Shown here: positions 7,175 to 16,436 of the stretch, one piece after another
How positions within the stretch are numbered: the stretch's first letter is position 1
Layout of the letters: the number at the start of each line of letters is the position of its first letter
NCBI GenBank assembly: GCA_946885845.1
Contig: CAMPHJ010000004.1
Span: forward strand, 78,874 to 142,873
Length of the DNA: 64,000 bases
Direction of reading: 5' to 3'
DNA from: an uncultured Sphingobium sp.
GTDB lineage: Bacteria; Pseudomonadota; Alphaproteobacteria; Sphingomonadales; Sphingomonadaceae
Program-made: the position numbers and the translations under genes
The notes under the pieces: generated by a model
Database searches by the model: none
Seen by the model: the letters and a program-made list of their open reading frames with translations, nothing else
Told to the model about the DNA's origin: nothing

Positions 7175-9574
7175 TTAGAACCGATAGTTCATCGTTACGC
7201 CAAATTCACGCGGCGGATTGACGGAAACCGGCGTATAGCCCGAACGGAAAGGCGCAGGACTGCCAGCCGGGCCGGGCGCCAGGTACTGGGTCGCGATTTG
7301 CAGTTCCGCGGTGGTCGCATTGGTGATCTGGGTCGAATTGAACAGATTCTTGACGAAAGCCGTCAACTCCCATCCCGCGTCAGGCGATCGAACACCTGCA
7401 AACAGGTTGACGTTGGTGATCGCCTTGTAACGATAATCAGCCGCCTGAGCGTAGAAGCCCGGCCGATAAGTCAGCAGGCCACGGATGAATGGCTCCACCG
7501 ACCCCGCCGAAAAGCGCAGTTCGCTGTTCGCGCTTAACGCGAACCGGGGGATGTTGGCCAGCCTGTCGTTCGTCCGGCAAAATGCGACCTGTTGCCCAAT
7601 GGGCACCGCTGGCTGGCCCGCCGTATCTGCAACGCCGTCGCCATTGGAATCCCGACACGGAATGATGGCGTTGTCATAATGCGAATCCGCATAGGATGCG
7701 TTGATCGAAATATCCCACGCATCGACTGGCCGAGCGTCGAACTGCATTTCGACGCCCTTTGAAATCGCGTCTCCGTTAAAGCTGATCGACGAAGCCGACC
7801 CGTCTATCACCCCATCCCTGGCCGATGCCGTGGGTGCTGTCACCAGGCCGACGAACCCGTCGAATTTCTGATAGAAGGCCGCAAGGTTCAACGACACCCG
7901 GCGATCGAACATCTGCGCCTTCAACCCGATTTCAATTGCATCGGACCGTTCAGGTTCCAGCACCAGCAGATCCGAATCCAGCGGGGAATTGACCCCCAAC
8001 TGTGCCGACCCGCGGCGATAGGAACGCCCATAGGTTGCATAGGTCGTGATGTCGGGCGTCCAGTCATAACTGACGCTGGCGGTGCCCGTCAGCGGATGAT
8101 TGACCTGCCGCACAAATTCCGGGTCGACGGTCGCGGCGCGCGGGACAACGACGCCGGCCGGTACGGGCAATCCGACGCCGCCGGTCGTCGTCACTTCTAG
8201 AAAGCTCTGCGCGGTCGCCACGACGCGGGTATAGCGCGCACCCAGTTCGACCCTCAATTTGTCGGACAATTTCAGGCGGGCTTGTCCAAAAAAGGCCAGG
8301 TCGCTGGTCTTGTTCATGATATCGACCTCCGCCAGCAGCGGAAGTGCGAACATGCTCGCCGGGAAGGGCGTGTTGGGCACCCGGTTGGCGAAGAAGCTGT
8401 CGACGCGAATGGACGACAATCCACCTGCCTTTGTCTGATTATAGAAAACGCCCAGAGTATAGTTGAACAGCCCGTCGAATGCGGAGTCAATTCGCGCTTC
8501 TGCCGTATAGACTGTCGTTGGGTCGGGCACGGTCAGCACCTGGTCATAACCCTGCACGGCATTGCCGACATCCTGATCGGTGCGCGAATGCAGTGACGTA
8601 TCCTGATAGCCGCCCAGCACCGAAATCAGGTGGCTGCCAAGGTCGAAAGATGCGTCAGCCGTAACCAGATGGGTTTTATTTGTATAGAATGACGATCCTT
8701 CGTGGACGGCCAGCCTCTCGGACGCGCTGATCGCGGGGCCGCTCACAAATGGTGAAAACAGGCTTGGCTGGTTGCCCGTCCCCATCACCGCCCGGTTCTG
8801 GAGCAGGTCGCTTTCCAGATATTGATACATGATGTTGCCGCGCAAGCGTTCGGTCGGCGCGAAGGATAATGTCGCGCGAATACTTTCGGTTTCCTGATAG
8901 GACCATTCATCGCGATTGATGTTGTAAACGTGATTGGCCCGGTTGCGGTCCAGCACCGCTGCGATCCGAATGGCCAGCTTGTCCTCAATCAGGGGCGTGG
9001 ACGCGGCGATCTGAAAGTTACGGGCATGTTTGTTGCTGACGGTCGCCTGTAAATATCCATCGGCTTTGCCCAAGTCCGCGCGCCGCGTCGTCAGCGTGAT
9101 CGCTCCCGCCGGGGCGGTGCGTCCGCGCAATGTTCCCTGGGGTCCGCGCAGGACTTCGACCTGCCCAATGTCATAGATCGCCGTGGTGACCGTCTGAATA
9201 TCGACCGGGACTTCGTTATAATAGACGGCAACGGCGGCTGGACCGCCAATGTCCGGGTTGAACGATATGCCGCGCAATGTGGCAACGCTGACGCGCCCTG
9301 ACGTATTGGCAATCTGAAGCCCCGGCGCGAGCGCGGGCACATCCTTGAAATCGAACAGGTTGAACTTTTCGATCTGCTCACCGGTGGCGACATCCACCGC
9401 CATGGGAACGTCTTTCAGCCTTTCTTCGCGTTTGCCCGCCGTCACGATGATGTCGGCAGTCGAAGCTGACGACTCGTCAGTCGGCGTTGTTTGCGCGCTG
9501 GCGATACCCGTCGCGCATATGGCCGCACCCGTCATCAACAGGCCGACCAACCTTGTGGAACTACGTCCGTGCAT
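7175..9574 (-). CDS. TonB-dependent outer-membrane receptor 2
   Basis: 799 residues. A signal peptide ends at about IASAQ; DIIVTAGKREE is a TonB-box-like start of the plug. The plug contains VEVLRGPQGTLRGRTAPAGAI, and the barrel ends in FGVTMNYRF. It is strikingly similar to receptor 1 across the plug (VPMAVDVATGEQIEKF, YYNEVPVD), so the two probably arose by duplication and may take related substrates. Its promoter faces the AraC regulator at 9801, and two palindromes lie between them. Substrate unknown. Confidence 0.92.
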   Translation of the reverse strand: MHGRSSTRLVGLLMTGAAICATGIASAQTTPTDESSASTADIIVTAGKREERLKDVPMAVDVATGEQIEKFNLFDFKDVPALAPGLQIANTSGRVSVATLRGISFNPDIGGPAAVAVYYNEVPVDIQTVTTAIYDIGQVEVLRGPQGTLRGRTAPAGAITLTTRRADLGKADGYLQATVSNKHARNFQIAASTPLIEDKLAIRIAAVLDRNRANHVYNINRDEWSYQETESIRATLSFAPTERLRGNIMYQYLESDLLQNRAVMGTGNQPSLFSPFVSGPAISASERLAVHEGSSFYTNKTHLVTADASFDLGSHLISVLGGYQDTSLHSRTDQDVGNAVQGYDQVLTVPDPTTVYTAEARIDSAFDGLFNYTLGVFYNQTKAGGLSSIRVDSFFANRVPNTPFPASMFALPLLAEVDIMNKTSDLAFFGQARLKLSDKLRVELGARYTRVVATAQSFLEVTTTGGVGLPVPAGVVVPRAATVDPEFVRQVNHPLTGTASVSYDWTPDITTYATYGRSYRRGSAQLGVNSPLDSDLLVLEPERSDAIEIGLKAQMFDRRVSLNLAAFYQKFDGFVGLVTAPTASARDGVIDGSASSISFNGDAISKGVEMQFDARPVDAWDISINASYADSHYDNAIIPCRDSNGDGVADTAGQPAVPIGQQVAFCRTNDRLANIPRFALSANSELRFSAGSVEPFIRGLLTYRPGFYAQAADYRYKAITNVNLFAGVRSPDAGWELTAFVKNLFNSTQITNATTAELQIATQYLAPGPAGSPAPFRSGYTPVSVNPPREFGVTMNYRF

Positions 9575-9723
9575 CCCCTACCCCCAATTTTTGAATCTAC
9601 TGTAATGGATCGATCGGGCAGGAAGATCACAGACGGTGATACTCAGCGATCTTGTCGCGCCGATCCATTTTCACTTTGATCATTCTCGCGACGGCAAACA
9701 AATACATCGCGAAATCATCCCAT

Positions 9724-9758
9724 AATGTGGAACATTCATGGTCAATGGCGTCATTGAC
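9724..9758. promoter_or_regulatory. Pair of palindromes between TonB receptor 2 and AraC gene
   Basis: AATGT-GGA-ACATT (9724-9736) and GTCAATG-GCGT-CATTGAC (9741-9758), both perfect. Their centres are about 20 bp apart, two helical turns. They are placed to control both divergent genes. The AraC product is the obvious candidate ligand-responsive binder, but this is inference. Confidence 0.5.
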
Positions 9759-9800
9759 TCATCGTCGGTGATGCTTTCATTTGAAGCATAAGAAGAGAGG

Positions 9801-10922
9801 ATGATGGACCAGATCCGCGCGCCCGCGTCGGCGACCCTATCGGCAGGAGGAGAGGACGACCGGCGCGGCATGCTTCGCGACGGCATCGCCCAACCGGGCC
9901 ATCGCATCGTTGAACGCCTGTTGTCGTTGATCGCGCGACGCAGCGGCAATGCCGGCAACATCCTGCGCGCGAACGGATTCGACCAGCCGCTCGACCAGTT
10001 CCTGGTCGACACCCTCCCATCGCTCGACATGACGACCCTGCAACGGCTTTCATCGCAGGCCAGCGTTGCGGTTTCCGACCTGCAGGCTCGCGCTTCCGGG
10101 CGATTGCCGTTCCGGGGCGGGGACTGGCGACTGCTCTTCTATTGCCTGGTCGGCAGCCGCACCCTGCGCGAAGCGATCGTGCGGATGGAAGAACTGCTGA
10201 CGGCAATCGATGGCCGCATGGGTTCGGTATCGCTAAAGCGTTCGGCGGGCCGGGCCAGCCTTATCTATACTGGCGCACGCAGCGGCGATGAAGAAATGGA
10301 CTTCATTGTCACCCTGCACGGGCAACTGATGTTCCATGCCATATTCAGCTGGTTGATCGGCAAATCGCTGGACGGTGCAGTGGCGCTGGACTTCCCCGAA
10401 TCCGCACGCTGTTACCTGGACGATGAACTACTGCCTTTCGACCTGGCGCTGGGCGCGGGCCAGCCGGAGATGACCTTTGCCGGAACGCTGCTGGACCAGC
10501 CTGTGATCCGCACCATGTCCGATTGCGAAGCATTGCCCACGCTCAATTTCCTGTTCGGATTGCGGGCGGGCCAGGACCCGTTGGAAATCGTCCGCCGGTC
10601 CCGGCACTATCTTGCGCTGACGCTGCGCGAACGGCAAAAATTGCCTTCGCTGGAAGAATTGTCGCGACATCTGGCCATCGGCCCCATGACATTGCGGCGC
10701 AGGCTGCACAGGGCCGGCACATCGTTCCGGCTGATCCGCGACGAACTGCGCCACGAATTGGCCATCGACATGCTGACCACCAGTTCCATGTCGATCGAGG
10801 ACATTGCCGAGCGGCTCGACCTGTGTGATTCCGACGCCCTGCGCCGTGCCTTTCGCGGATGGACCGGAATGGCGCCCACGGAATTCCGACGCAGCCTGGT
10901 CCAGCGATCCACTGACGGGTGA
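9801..10922 (+). CDS. AraC-family transcriptional regulator (OruR/arabinose-binding-like)
   Basis: 373 residues. The N-terminal ~230 residues fit the divergent ligand domain of the PF12625 kind. The C-terminal ~90 residues carry the double HTH, with LEELSRHLAIGPMTLRRRL as the first helix-turn-helix and SIEDIAERLDLCDSDALRRAF as the second. GTSFRLIRDELRHELA between them is typical of this subfamily. AGAGAGG directly precedes two adjacent ATGs (9801, 9804). It is divergent from TonB receptor 2 and is its probable activator. Confidence 0.88.
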   Translation: MMDQIRAPASATLSAGGEDDRRGMLRDGIAQPGHRIVERLLSLIARRSGNAGNILRANGFDQPLDQFLVDTLPSLDMTTLQRLSSQASVAVSDLQARASGRLPFRGGDWRLLFYCLVGSRTLREAIVRMEELLTAIDGRMGSVSLKRSAGRASLIYTGARSGDEEMDFIVTLHGQLMFHAIFSWLIGKSLDGAVALDFPESARCYLDDELLPFDLALGAGQPEMTFAGTLLDQPVIRTMSDCEALPTLNFLFGLRAGQDPLEIVRRSRHYLALTLRERQKLPSLEELSRHLAIGPMTLRRRLHRAGTSFRLIRDELRHELAIDMLTTSSMSIEDIAERLDLCDSDALRRAFRGWTGMAPTEFRRSLVQRSTDG

Positions 10923-10967
10923 TGTCCTTTATGGAATGCTGACAGTGCGATCAGCCCGCCGCCCCCT

Positions 10968-12314
10968 TCACGCCATGATTTCCGACAGAGGCCGCGACGT
11001 CTGCATCGCCTCTGTGCCCCATGTATCGACGGGGACGCCCATCAACTGCTGCATGGTCAGGCCGACGCGCGAAATCGGGTCACCCTGACTTGCGACATGG
11101 ATGCCGGTCTTCACCTTGCCTCCCGCGCGCCCGGCCAGCATCACGGGGATGCCGTTTACATCATGGTTCTTGGCGTAGCTGACTTCGGAATGGGCGACGA
11201 CCAGCATGTTGTCGAGCAAGGTGCCGTCCCCTTCCTTGATCGAAGCCATCGCCGCGACGAAGTCGGCCCACCCCTGCATGCTTTGCGTGGAAAAATCATC
11301 GACGGTGGGCTGATACCCCTTGGCGCGGTCCACCTGTTCTTCATGCGTCGCCTGATGATAGCCGGTAGGCGATCCCGCCTGACGCAGGTCCGCGGTGGCG
11401 GTTGAAAAGACCATGTTGAACACCTTGGTCTGATTGCAGGCCAACGCCATGGCCAGCAATTGCGACATCAACTGATGCGATTTCTGACGGGCGGAAACAT
11501 CGGTGCTGGCGGGAAGGTCAGCCGGTTGCGCGGGAACGCTGCAGGCTTCGGCACGCGGCGGCTTTTCCAGTTGCAACGCCAGCTTGTTTTCCACCTCGCG
11601 GATCGCGGTGAAATAGCTGTCCATCCGCGCCTTGTCCTCCGCGCCCAGCTTGCCCAGCAATCTGCGCCGTTCGTCGGTCACCGCGGACAATACGCTGCGG
11701 CGGGCCATCACCTTGGGGTCGGGCGTGAATTCGGCAGCGTTGGGATCGCGAAAATCCGCGCCGAACACACGGCGGTAAAGCTCCATGGGCGACGCAACGC
11801 TGGGGTTCATTTCCGTCCCGCTGCGATAGGAAAAGCTGGTGCGCGCATTGCCGTCAGCGCTGAGTTCAAGGCTGCGGAACAATGTGCCCGCGCCGATCGC
11901 ATCGGCAATGGCGACATCGAAAGTCGGCCCAGCAAGCTGCTGCCAACTATCGCTCGGCGTGCCGGTGCGCAGGCCCACATTGCCCGATACATGCGGCTGG
12001 TTGCTCTTGGCCCCCAGTGCCACATTGAACCCGGAAAGGATGGACACCTGATCCTGCACAGGCTTGATGGGCGCCAGTTCAGGCGGCAGGTCATATCCGG
12101 TCCCGGTATTTTTCGGGTTCCAGCGATCAGGTATCATCCCGCATCCCCAGAACCATGTCCCGAACCGGACTGGCAGGCGTCCGCCGCCGTGGGTCGCGGC
12201 AAAAGCAGTGCCGCTATCATTCAGGAAATAATCCAGGAAGGGAAGCCCGACGGCGACCGCCGCTCCGCCCTGCATTCCGCGCAACAAAAACCCGCGCCTG
12301 TCAAAATTTCTCAT
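10968..12314 (-). CDS. DUF1552 family protein, Tat-exported
   Basis: 448 residues. The N-terminus NFDRRGFLLRG followed by a hydrophobic stretch is a twin-arginine signal. The body matches the DUF1552 pattern as I know it (FGTWFWGCGMIPDRW, SHQLMSQLLAMALACNQTKV, NMLVVAHSEVSYAKNHD), a family related to DUF1501/alkaline-phosphatase-like folds with no proven activity. It is the last gene of a three-gene operon. Its ATG overlaps the DUF1592 stop by one base (TGATG), which means coupled translation. DUF1552 and DUF1592 are usual neighbours in planctomycetes and myxobacteria, so they probably act together in the periplasm. Confidence 0.85.
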   Translation of the reverse strand: MRNFDRRGFLLRGMQGGAAVAVGLPFLDYFLNDSGTAFAATHGGGRLPVRFGTWFWGCGMIPDRWNPKNTGTGYDLPPELAPIKPVQDQVSILSGFNVALGAKSNQPHVSGNVGLRTGTPSDSWQQLAGPTFDVAIADAIGAGTLFRSLELSADGNARTSFSYRSGTEMNPSVASPMELYRRVFGADFRDPNAAEFTPDPKVMARRSVLSAVTDERRRLLGKLGAEDKARMDSYFTAIREVENKLALQLEKPPRAEACSVPAQPADLPASTDVSARQKSHQLMSQLLAMALACNQTKVFNMVFSTATADLRQAGSPTGYHQATHEEQVDRAKGYQPTVDDFSTQSMQGWADFVAAMASIKEGDGTLLDNMLVVAHSEVSYAKNHDVNGIPVMLAGRAGGKVKTGIHVASQGDPISRVGLTMQQLMGVPVDTWGTEAMQTSRPLSEIMA

Positions 12315-14029
12315 CAGCCTTTCCTTCCTGAAGATGGCTGGCCTGAAGATGGCTGGCCCGCTATCGTGCGCACGGCTGGCGACCGGACGGCGAAAAACTG
12401 CGGATCGATGGCGATGTGCCGGAACAACGACCGGATGCGATAGCCAGCGCGGGCGAAATCGCTATCCAAACGGTGGGTCAGCATTTCTTCGGAAGGCAGC
12501 ATCGACCGGCCCGCCGCGTAGCGCCAGGCCGACTGGACCAGGCACTGGGTCACCTTGGGATTGTCACGCAAGGCCTTGCCCAGCCCGGCGCTATCGTTGA
12601 ACGCGACATTGTCCAACATGCCGGACGTGTCGATGGTCACGCCATTTTCCATTGCGCGAAATTGGCCCGCCCCGTCAAAGCTGTCGAGCGTCAGCCCCAT
12701 GGGATCGGTCAGCTTGTGGCAGCTGGCGCATTCCTCATCGTCCAGATGCGCCTTCAACCGCTCGCGCGTCGTGCGGAACGCGGGATTGGACGTGTCCTGC
12801 ACAATGGTGAAGTTCACATTGGCTGGCGGCGTCGGGACATGTTCGCACATCAACACTTCACGCAGAGCCTTTCCGCGCAGCGTGGGCGACGACCGTCCCT
12901 CATGCGAATGGAGCGCCAGGAAACTGATCTGCGTCAGCAACCCGACCCGTGGGTCATCGTCCGGCAAAGTCACCATGGACCAGTCACGCGGGCCAAATGG
13001 CATCCGGTAGAGCGGACTCAACTGGCGGTTCATCGCAACCCGACGCGTGGTGAAAAGATCGCGATAATCGCCATCCTCCGCCACCAGCAGGGTGGTGATG
13101 GTGCGCAGTGTCTGTTCACGCGCGGCGGGGCCGGCGGACGACCGGAAAGCGGGATAGATCAGCCCGTCCTTGGACAGCGACATCATCCCTTCCAGCTGCA
13201 GGAAATCGTCGAAGAATGACCGCACACCGGTTTCGAACCGGGGCGACGCCATCAGCCGGTCGACCTGCCGGGCAAGTCCCGCGTCGGTCATCAGGCTGCC
13301 ATCGCCAGCCGCCTGCAACAATTGTTCATCGGGCGTGCTGTTCCACAGGAAATAGCTCAGCTTGCTGGCCCGCGACCAGGCATCGATGGTTCGCCTGCCG
13401 GGCGCGGCCGGGTCAGCAACCTCCCGGTCGACCTGAAACAGGAATGGCAGGTCCGACAGCATCGTCGTCAGCATGATGGCCAATCCGGCGTGAAAATCCT
13501 TCAACGTCGCCGCTGCCGCCAGCGTCTGGGTCACCGCCAGTTTTGTCTCCACCTCCGTCAGTGGCCGCCTGTAAATGCGAAGACCCACCCGTTTGAAAAA
13601 CGCCTCCGCACAGGCAGCGCCTTGCGGGTCGGACGATGTTGGCCCGCATCCGACCAGCCGGTCGCGGTGGCCCGCATCCACCACCTGTTCGGCGATGCCG
13701 CGCGCGATCTGCTCATATTGCTCGGCGCCCGCTGGCGTCAGCGACACCGCGCTGGTCCCGGCGGCAAGCAGCCCGCCCACCCTCAGGTCCGGTTCGAACC
13801 GGCCGCTGACCTTGATATCCGGTCCGAATATATCGGCGATTGTCGCGCGATATTGCGCTTCGGTCAGACGCCGGAACTTGGGAACCCGCTGCTGGGATAG
13901 TTGTGCCTGCTGCGACGGCGCGTCGGCATGCCCGGCACTGGCGGCCAGCATGATCGCGCCGACCGAACAGAGCGCGGTCGCTGCAGATACTGCGCGCAGC
14001 ACGCGTGTGGATAGCCCTGTCCTGGTCAC
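12314..14029 (-). CDS. DUF1592-family protein with c-type haem motif
   Basis: 571 residues with an N-terminal signal (about residues 8-35). The order fits the DUF1587/1595/1592/1588/1585 module: RRLTEAQYRATIADIFG near the start, RIYRRPLTEVE, a DUF1592 core (KLSYFLWNSTPDE), then LALHSHEGRSSPTLRGKALREVLMC. C434-A-S-C437-H438 is a CxxCH haem-attachment site, followed by DPMGLTLDSFD. The start is GTG, overlapping the upstream stop (GTGA). The protein is probably a periplasmic haem protein working with the DUF1552 partner in an oxidative step, by inference from CxxCH only. Confidence 0.85.
   Translation of the reverse strand: MTRTGLSTRVLRAVSAATALCSVGAIMLAASAGHADAPSQQAQLSQQRVPKFRRLTEAQYRATIADIFGPDIKVSGRFEPDLRVGGLLAAGTSAVSLTPAGAEQYEQIARGIAEQVVDAGHRDRLVGCGPTSSDPQGAACAEAFFKRVGLRIYRRPLTEVETKLAVTQTLAAAATLKDFHAGLAIMLTTMLSDLPFLFQVDREVADPAAPGRRTIDAWSRASKLSYFLWNSTPDEQLLQAAGDGSLMTDAGLARQVDRLMASPRFETGVRSFFDDFLQLEGMMSLSKDGLIYPAFRSSAGPAAREQTLRTITTLLVAEDGDYRDLFTTRRVAMNRQLSPLYRMPFGPRDWSMVTLPDDDPRVGLLTQISFLALHSHEGRSSPTLRGKALREVLMCEHVPTPPANVNFTIVQDTSNPAFRTTRERLKAHLDDEECASCHKLTDPMGLTLDSFDGAGQFRAMENGVTIDTSGMLDNVAFNDSAGLGKALRDNPKVTQCLVQSAWRYAAGRSMLPSEEMLTHRLDSDFARAGYRIRSLFRHIAIDPQFFAVRSPAVRTIAGQPSSGQPSSGRKG
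12328..12357. repeat. 15-bp tandem duplication in DUF1592 C-terminus
   Basis: CTGAAGATGGCTGGC occurs twice back to back (12328-12342, 12343-12357). Because the unit is 15 bp the frame is kept, and the protein tail gains a repeated GQPSS unit. This is probably a recent slippage event. Confidence 0.8.
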
Positions 14030-15240
14030 TGCTGCGCTCCTTGAGCTACCTGCTGACCCTTTTTGATCAGGAAAACGGGCACGCCGCGAAACCGCAGCGC
14101 TGACGAAATGGCGCTATTCCGCCGGGTCTTGGGGTCAGGAAAAGCGTCCGCATAGCGACGCACCGCCTTGACGAGTGCGGGGCAGGACATGCGCGTCAGG
14201 TTGGACCCGACCTGCGTCGATTGATGATAATTTTCCTCGATGCTCGCCAGCGTGTGATAGCCGTAAATGCCACCCTCAATCGCTTCGCCCGGCTTGATCT
14301 TTGCCTGGATGCGCGCCTGCCTCACCTCACGATAGCTGTCGATAATCTGTTCACGCAACCGCATGCGCAGGTCGAATGGGTCTGTCACCAGCTCGCCATT
14401 ACGGATGCGTCCTTTCGTTTCCGCCATGAAACGCCGGTCCGGGTCGACATCCAGACTGGCCCACGCCAGCGGCTTGCCTGCGCCCGACAGTTCCAGCGGG
14501 CTGGCGCTGGCATAAAAACGCACCGTCACATCGTCATCGTTCGCGGGGTCGTCGACGCCCGTCACTTCCACCAGAGTTGGCGACGATAGCGACGTGATGA
14601 CCTCATCTGCGACCCTCGGCGTGCCGAAGTCGCGGGTGGAAAATGTGCACCCCACCGCCCGGATCAACTGGTTATCGACGCCAGGCACTTTGTCGGGGCT
14701 GACATAGTCATCCTTGCTGACCCGACCGTCCAGATCGATGCCATAGGCAATGAGGCCGCGATAATCCTCATTCCCCTTCGCCAGAAAAGGGAAATCTTCC
14801 GGGTTAGTGCAACTGTCATAGGCAAAGCGCGTGCCCAGAAAGGACAATGTGCCCTTGCCCGCCGGGATATTATGCTTCTGCCGCAATGCGTCCTTTTCCG
14901 CTTCGGACACCTGCGCCATGCTTCCATTCTCGCCGGATTTGTGGCCGGTCGGCACCATCTTGAATCCCAGCCGCTGACCCATCAGCTTGTGCAGGTCCTG
15001 CACCTTGTCGTCCGGTGCATATTGGGCGCGTTCCGCGGGCGGCAGGCTTTCCAGGAAAATGTCGGCTGAACTCAGCGACAAGGCGGGACATGCCTTTTCA
15101 TCTTCATAAGCCGCAATATAGATGTTCGTCAGTGCGAAGGAAAAAGACTGGGGTTGCGGTGCCGACGCACCCACCGTCATGACGCTGGCAATCGCCAGCA
15201 GGCCCGCCGCAGCGCGCCTCTCTCGGCCGTTAAGCCCCAT
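14026..15240 (-). CDS. Exported protein of unknown function, first gene of DUF1592/1552 operon
   Basis: 404 residues; I do not recognise the family. A signal peptide is likely (AAAGLLAIASVMTVGASA). The mature part has several Cys residues (KACPAL, DSCTNPEDF, VGCTFSTRD, MSCPALV) that could form disulfides, and no membrane segment. AGGAGAGAGG precedes the ATG at 15240. Its stop overlaps the start of the DUF1592 gene, so the three products are made together. Its role is presumably in the same periplasmic process. An IclR gene lies directly upstream on the same strand. Confidence 0.75.
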   Translation of the reverse strand: MGLNGRERRAAAGLLAIASVMTVGASAPQPQSFSFALTNIYIAAYEDEKACPALSLSSADIFLESLPPAERAQYAPDDKVQDLHKLMGQRLGFKMVPTGHKSGENGSMAQVSEAEKDALRQKHNIPAGKGTLSFLGTRFAYDSCTNPEDFPFLAKGNEDYRGLIAYGIDLDGRVSKDDYVSPDKVPGVDNQLIRAVGCTFSTRDFGTPRVADEVITSLSSPTLVEVTGVDDPANDDDVTVRFYASASPLELSGAGKPLAWASLDVDPDRRFMAETKGRIRNGELVTDPFDLRMRLREQIIDSYREVRQARIQAKIKPGEAIEGGIYGYHTLASIEENYHQSTQVGSNLTRMSCPALVKAVRRYADAFPDPKTRRNSAISSALRFRGVPVFLIKKGQQVAQGAQQ

Positions 15241-15408
15241 TATTCACCTCTCTCCTACCACCCGCGCCGTTACGCTGGTGCCTTTCGCCCACTATCGTGC
15301 ACTCGCCAGTGCGACCGCCACGGATTTACTGTTCACCGATCCGGCACAACTGGTTCGAAATGGAAAGGAAGGGGGCGCTTGCGCTCGCTTGCTCGGACGC
15401 CAGCCTGA

Positions 15409-16203
15409 TCAAAAATGCTGTGTCGCGATTTCCATGCTCATCCGCTGGGCCGCGCTGACCAGCGTCGGTCCCAATTCTTCCAGCCGGGCACGGGTCAGCT
15501 GCGACGAACGGTCTGAAATGGACAGCGACCCCTTGGGCAGGCCGTAACGGTCGCTGACAACAGCCGCGACGCACCGCAGCCCGTTGCTGTGCTCTTCATC
15601 ATCCAGCGCATATCCTCGGCTGAGGATCGTGGCCAGTTCGCCCCTCAAATAGTCGCCGTCGATAATGCTGCGCGCGGTGCGGGCCGTTAGCGGCGCATTG
15701 TCCAGATATCGGTCCAGCTCCGATCGGGACCATTGCGCCATCAACACCTTGCCGGAAGCCGTGGTGTGTAGCGGCAGGACCGCGCCGGGACGCGCAGCCG
15801 TCTGGCGAAAACCGTTGGTCGCGACCTGCCCCACATAGCAGACGCCAGCACCTTCCGGCACGGCGATGTTCACGCAATGCTGCACCTGCGACATCAGTGA
15901 CTGCATGATGGAGCGGCCCAGTTGGCCCAGGTCGCGCGTCTGGGCGAATACCGCACCCACCGTGAAAGCCTGCACGCCGATCGACCAGCCATTTTTCCGC
16001 CGGTCGAACGCGACGTAACGCAACGCTTCCATAGTGGTCAGCAGGCGGTGGGTGGTGGATCGGGGCAATCCGACGGCGCGCGCCAGATCGCTCAACGTCA
16101 TGCTGTCGCTCTTGGCAAGCTCATCGAGGATGCCGAACGCCCGCACCAATGACTGGACTCGTCCTAGCAAGCCATTTTCCGGCTCTTGCTGAATGTCGGT
16201 CAC
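15409..16203 (-). CDS. IclR-family transcriptional regulator
   Basis: 264 residues. A winged HTH lies near residues 20-80 (MTLSDLARAVGLPRSTTHRLL), and the effector domain at about 90-255 shows the usual LPLHTTASGKVLMA and GYALDDEEHSNGLRCVAA blocks. The start is GTG at 16203, with GAGGAAA upstream. It is upstream of the DUF1592 operon and divergent from GHL6 gene 1. IclR-type palindromes (TTCC-N7-GGAA) occur at 25229-25286 and a looser one at 16363-16378, so it probably controls both GHL6 genes and the permease/glycerate operon. Confidence 0.9.
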   Translation of the reverse strand: MTDIQQEPENGLLGRVQSLVRAFGILDELAKSDSMTLSDLARAVGLPRSTTHRLLTTMEALRYVAFDRRKNGWSIGVQAFTVGAVFAQTRDLGQLGRSIMQSLMSQVQHCVNIAVPEGAGVCYVGQVATNGFRQTAARPGAVLPLHTTASGKVLMAQWSRSELDRYLDNAPLTARTARSIIDGDYLRGELATILSRGYALDDEEHSNGLRCVAAVVSDRYGLPKGSLSISDRSSQLTRARLEELGPTLVSAAQRMSMEIATQHF

Positions 16204-16362
16204 GACTGTTTCCTCACCTCGCCAGCTTGTCGCCGCGCGAGCGACAGCCTTGTCAGAAACTGGTATGACCTGTTTCCCGACCTTTGTCGATAAACATTGC
16301 GCCGAACCGTGAAGCGCCCGTGCATAGCTTCAGCCGCGTGACATTTCTGTCAACCATGGCTG

Positions 16363-16378
16363 TTCCACATCATGGGAA
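16363..16378. promoter_or_regulatory. Imperfect IclR-type site upstream of GHL6 gene 1
   Basis: TTCC-N8-GGAA, one base longer than the two perfect sites at 25229-25286. It lies just upstream of a possible promoter (TTGTAG, 16 nt, TAGAGT) for the gene at 16437. Confidence 0.35.
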
Positions 16379-16436
16379 GATCGATTGTAGATCGGTCAAG
16401 CTGGGCTAGAGTCCTCTTAGGTCAAAGGAGAGGTTC

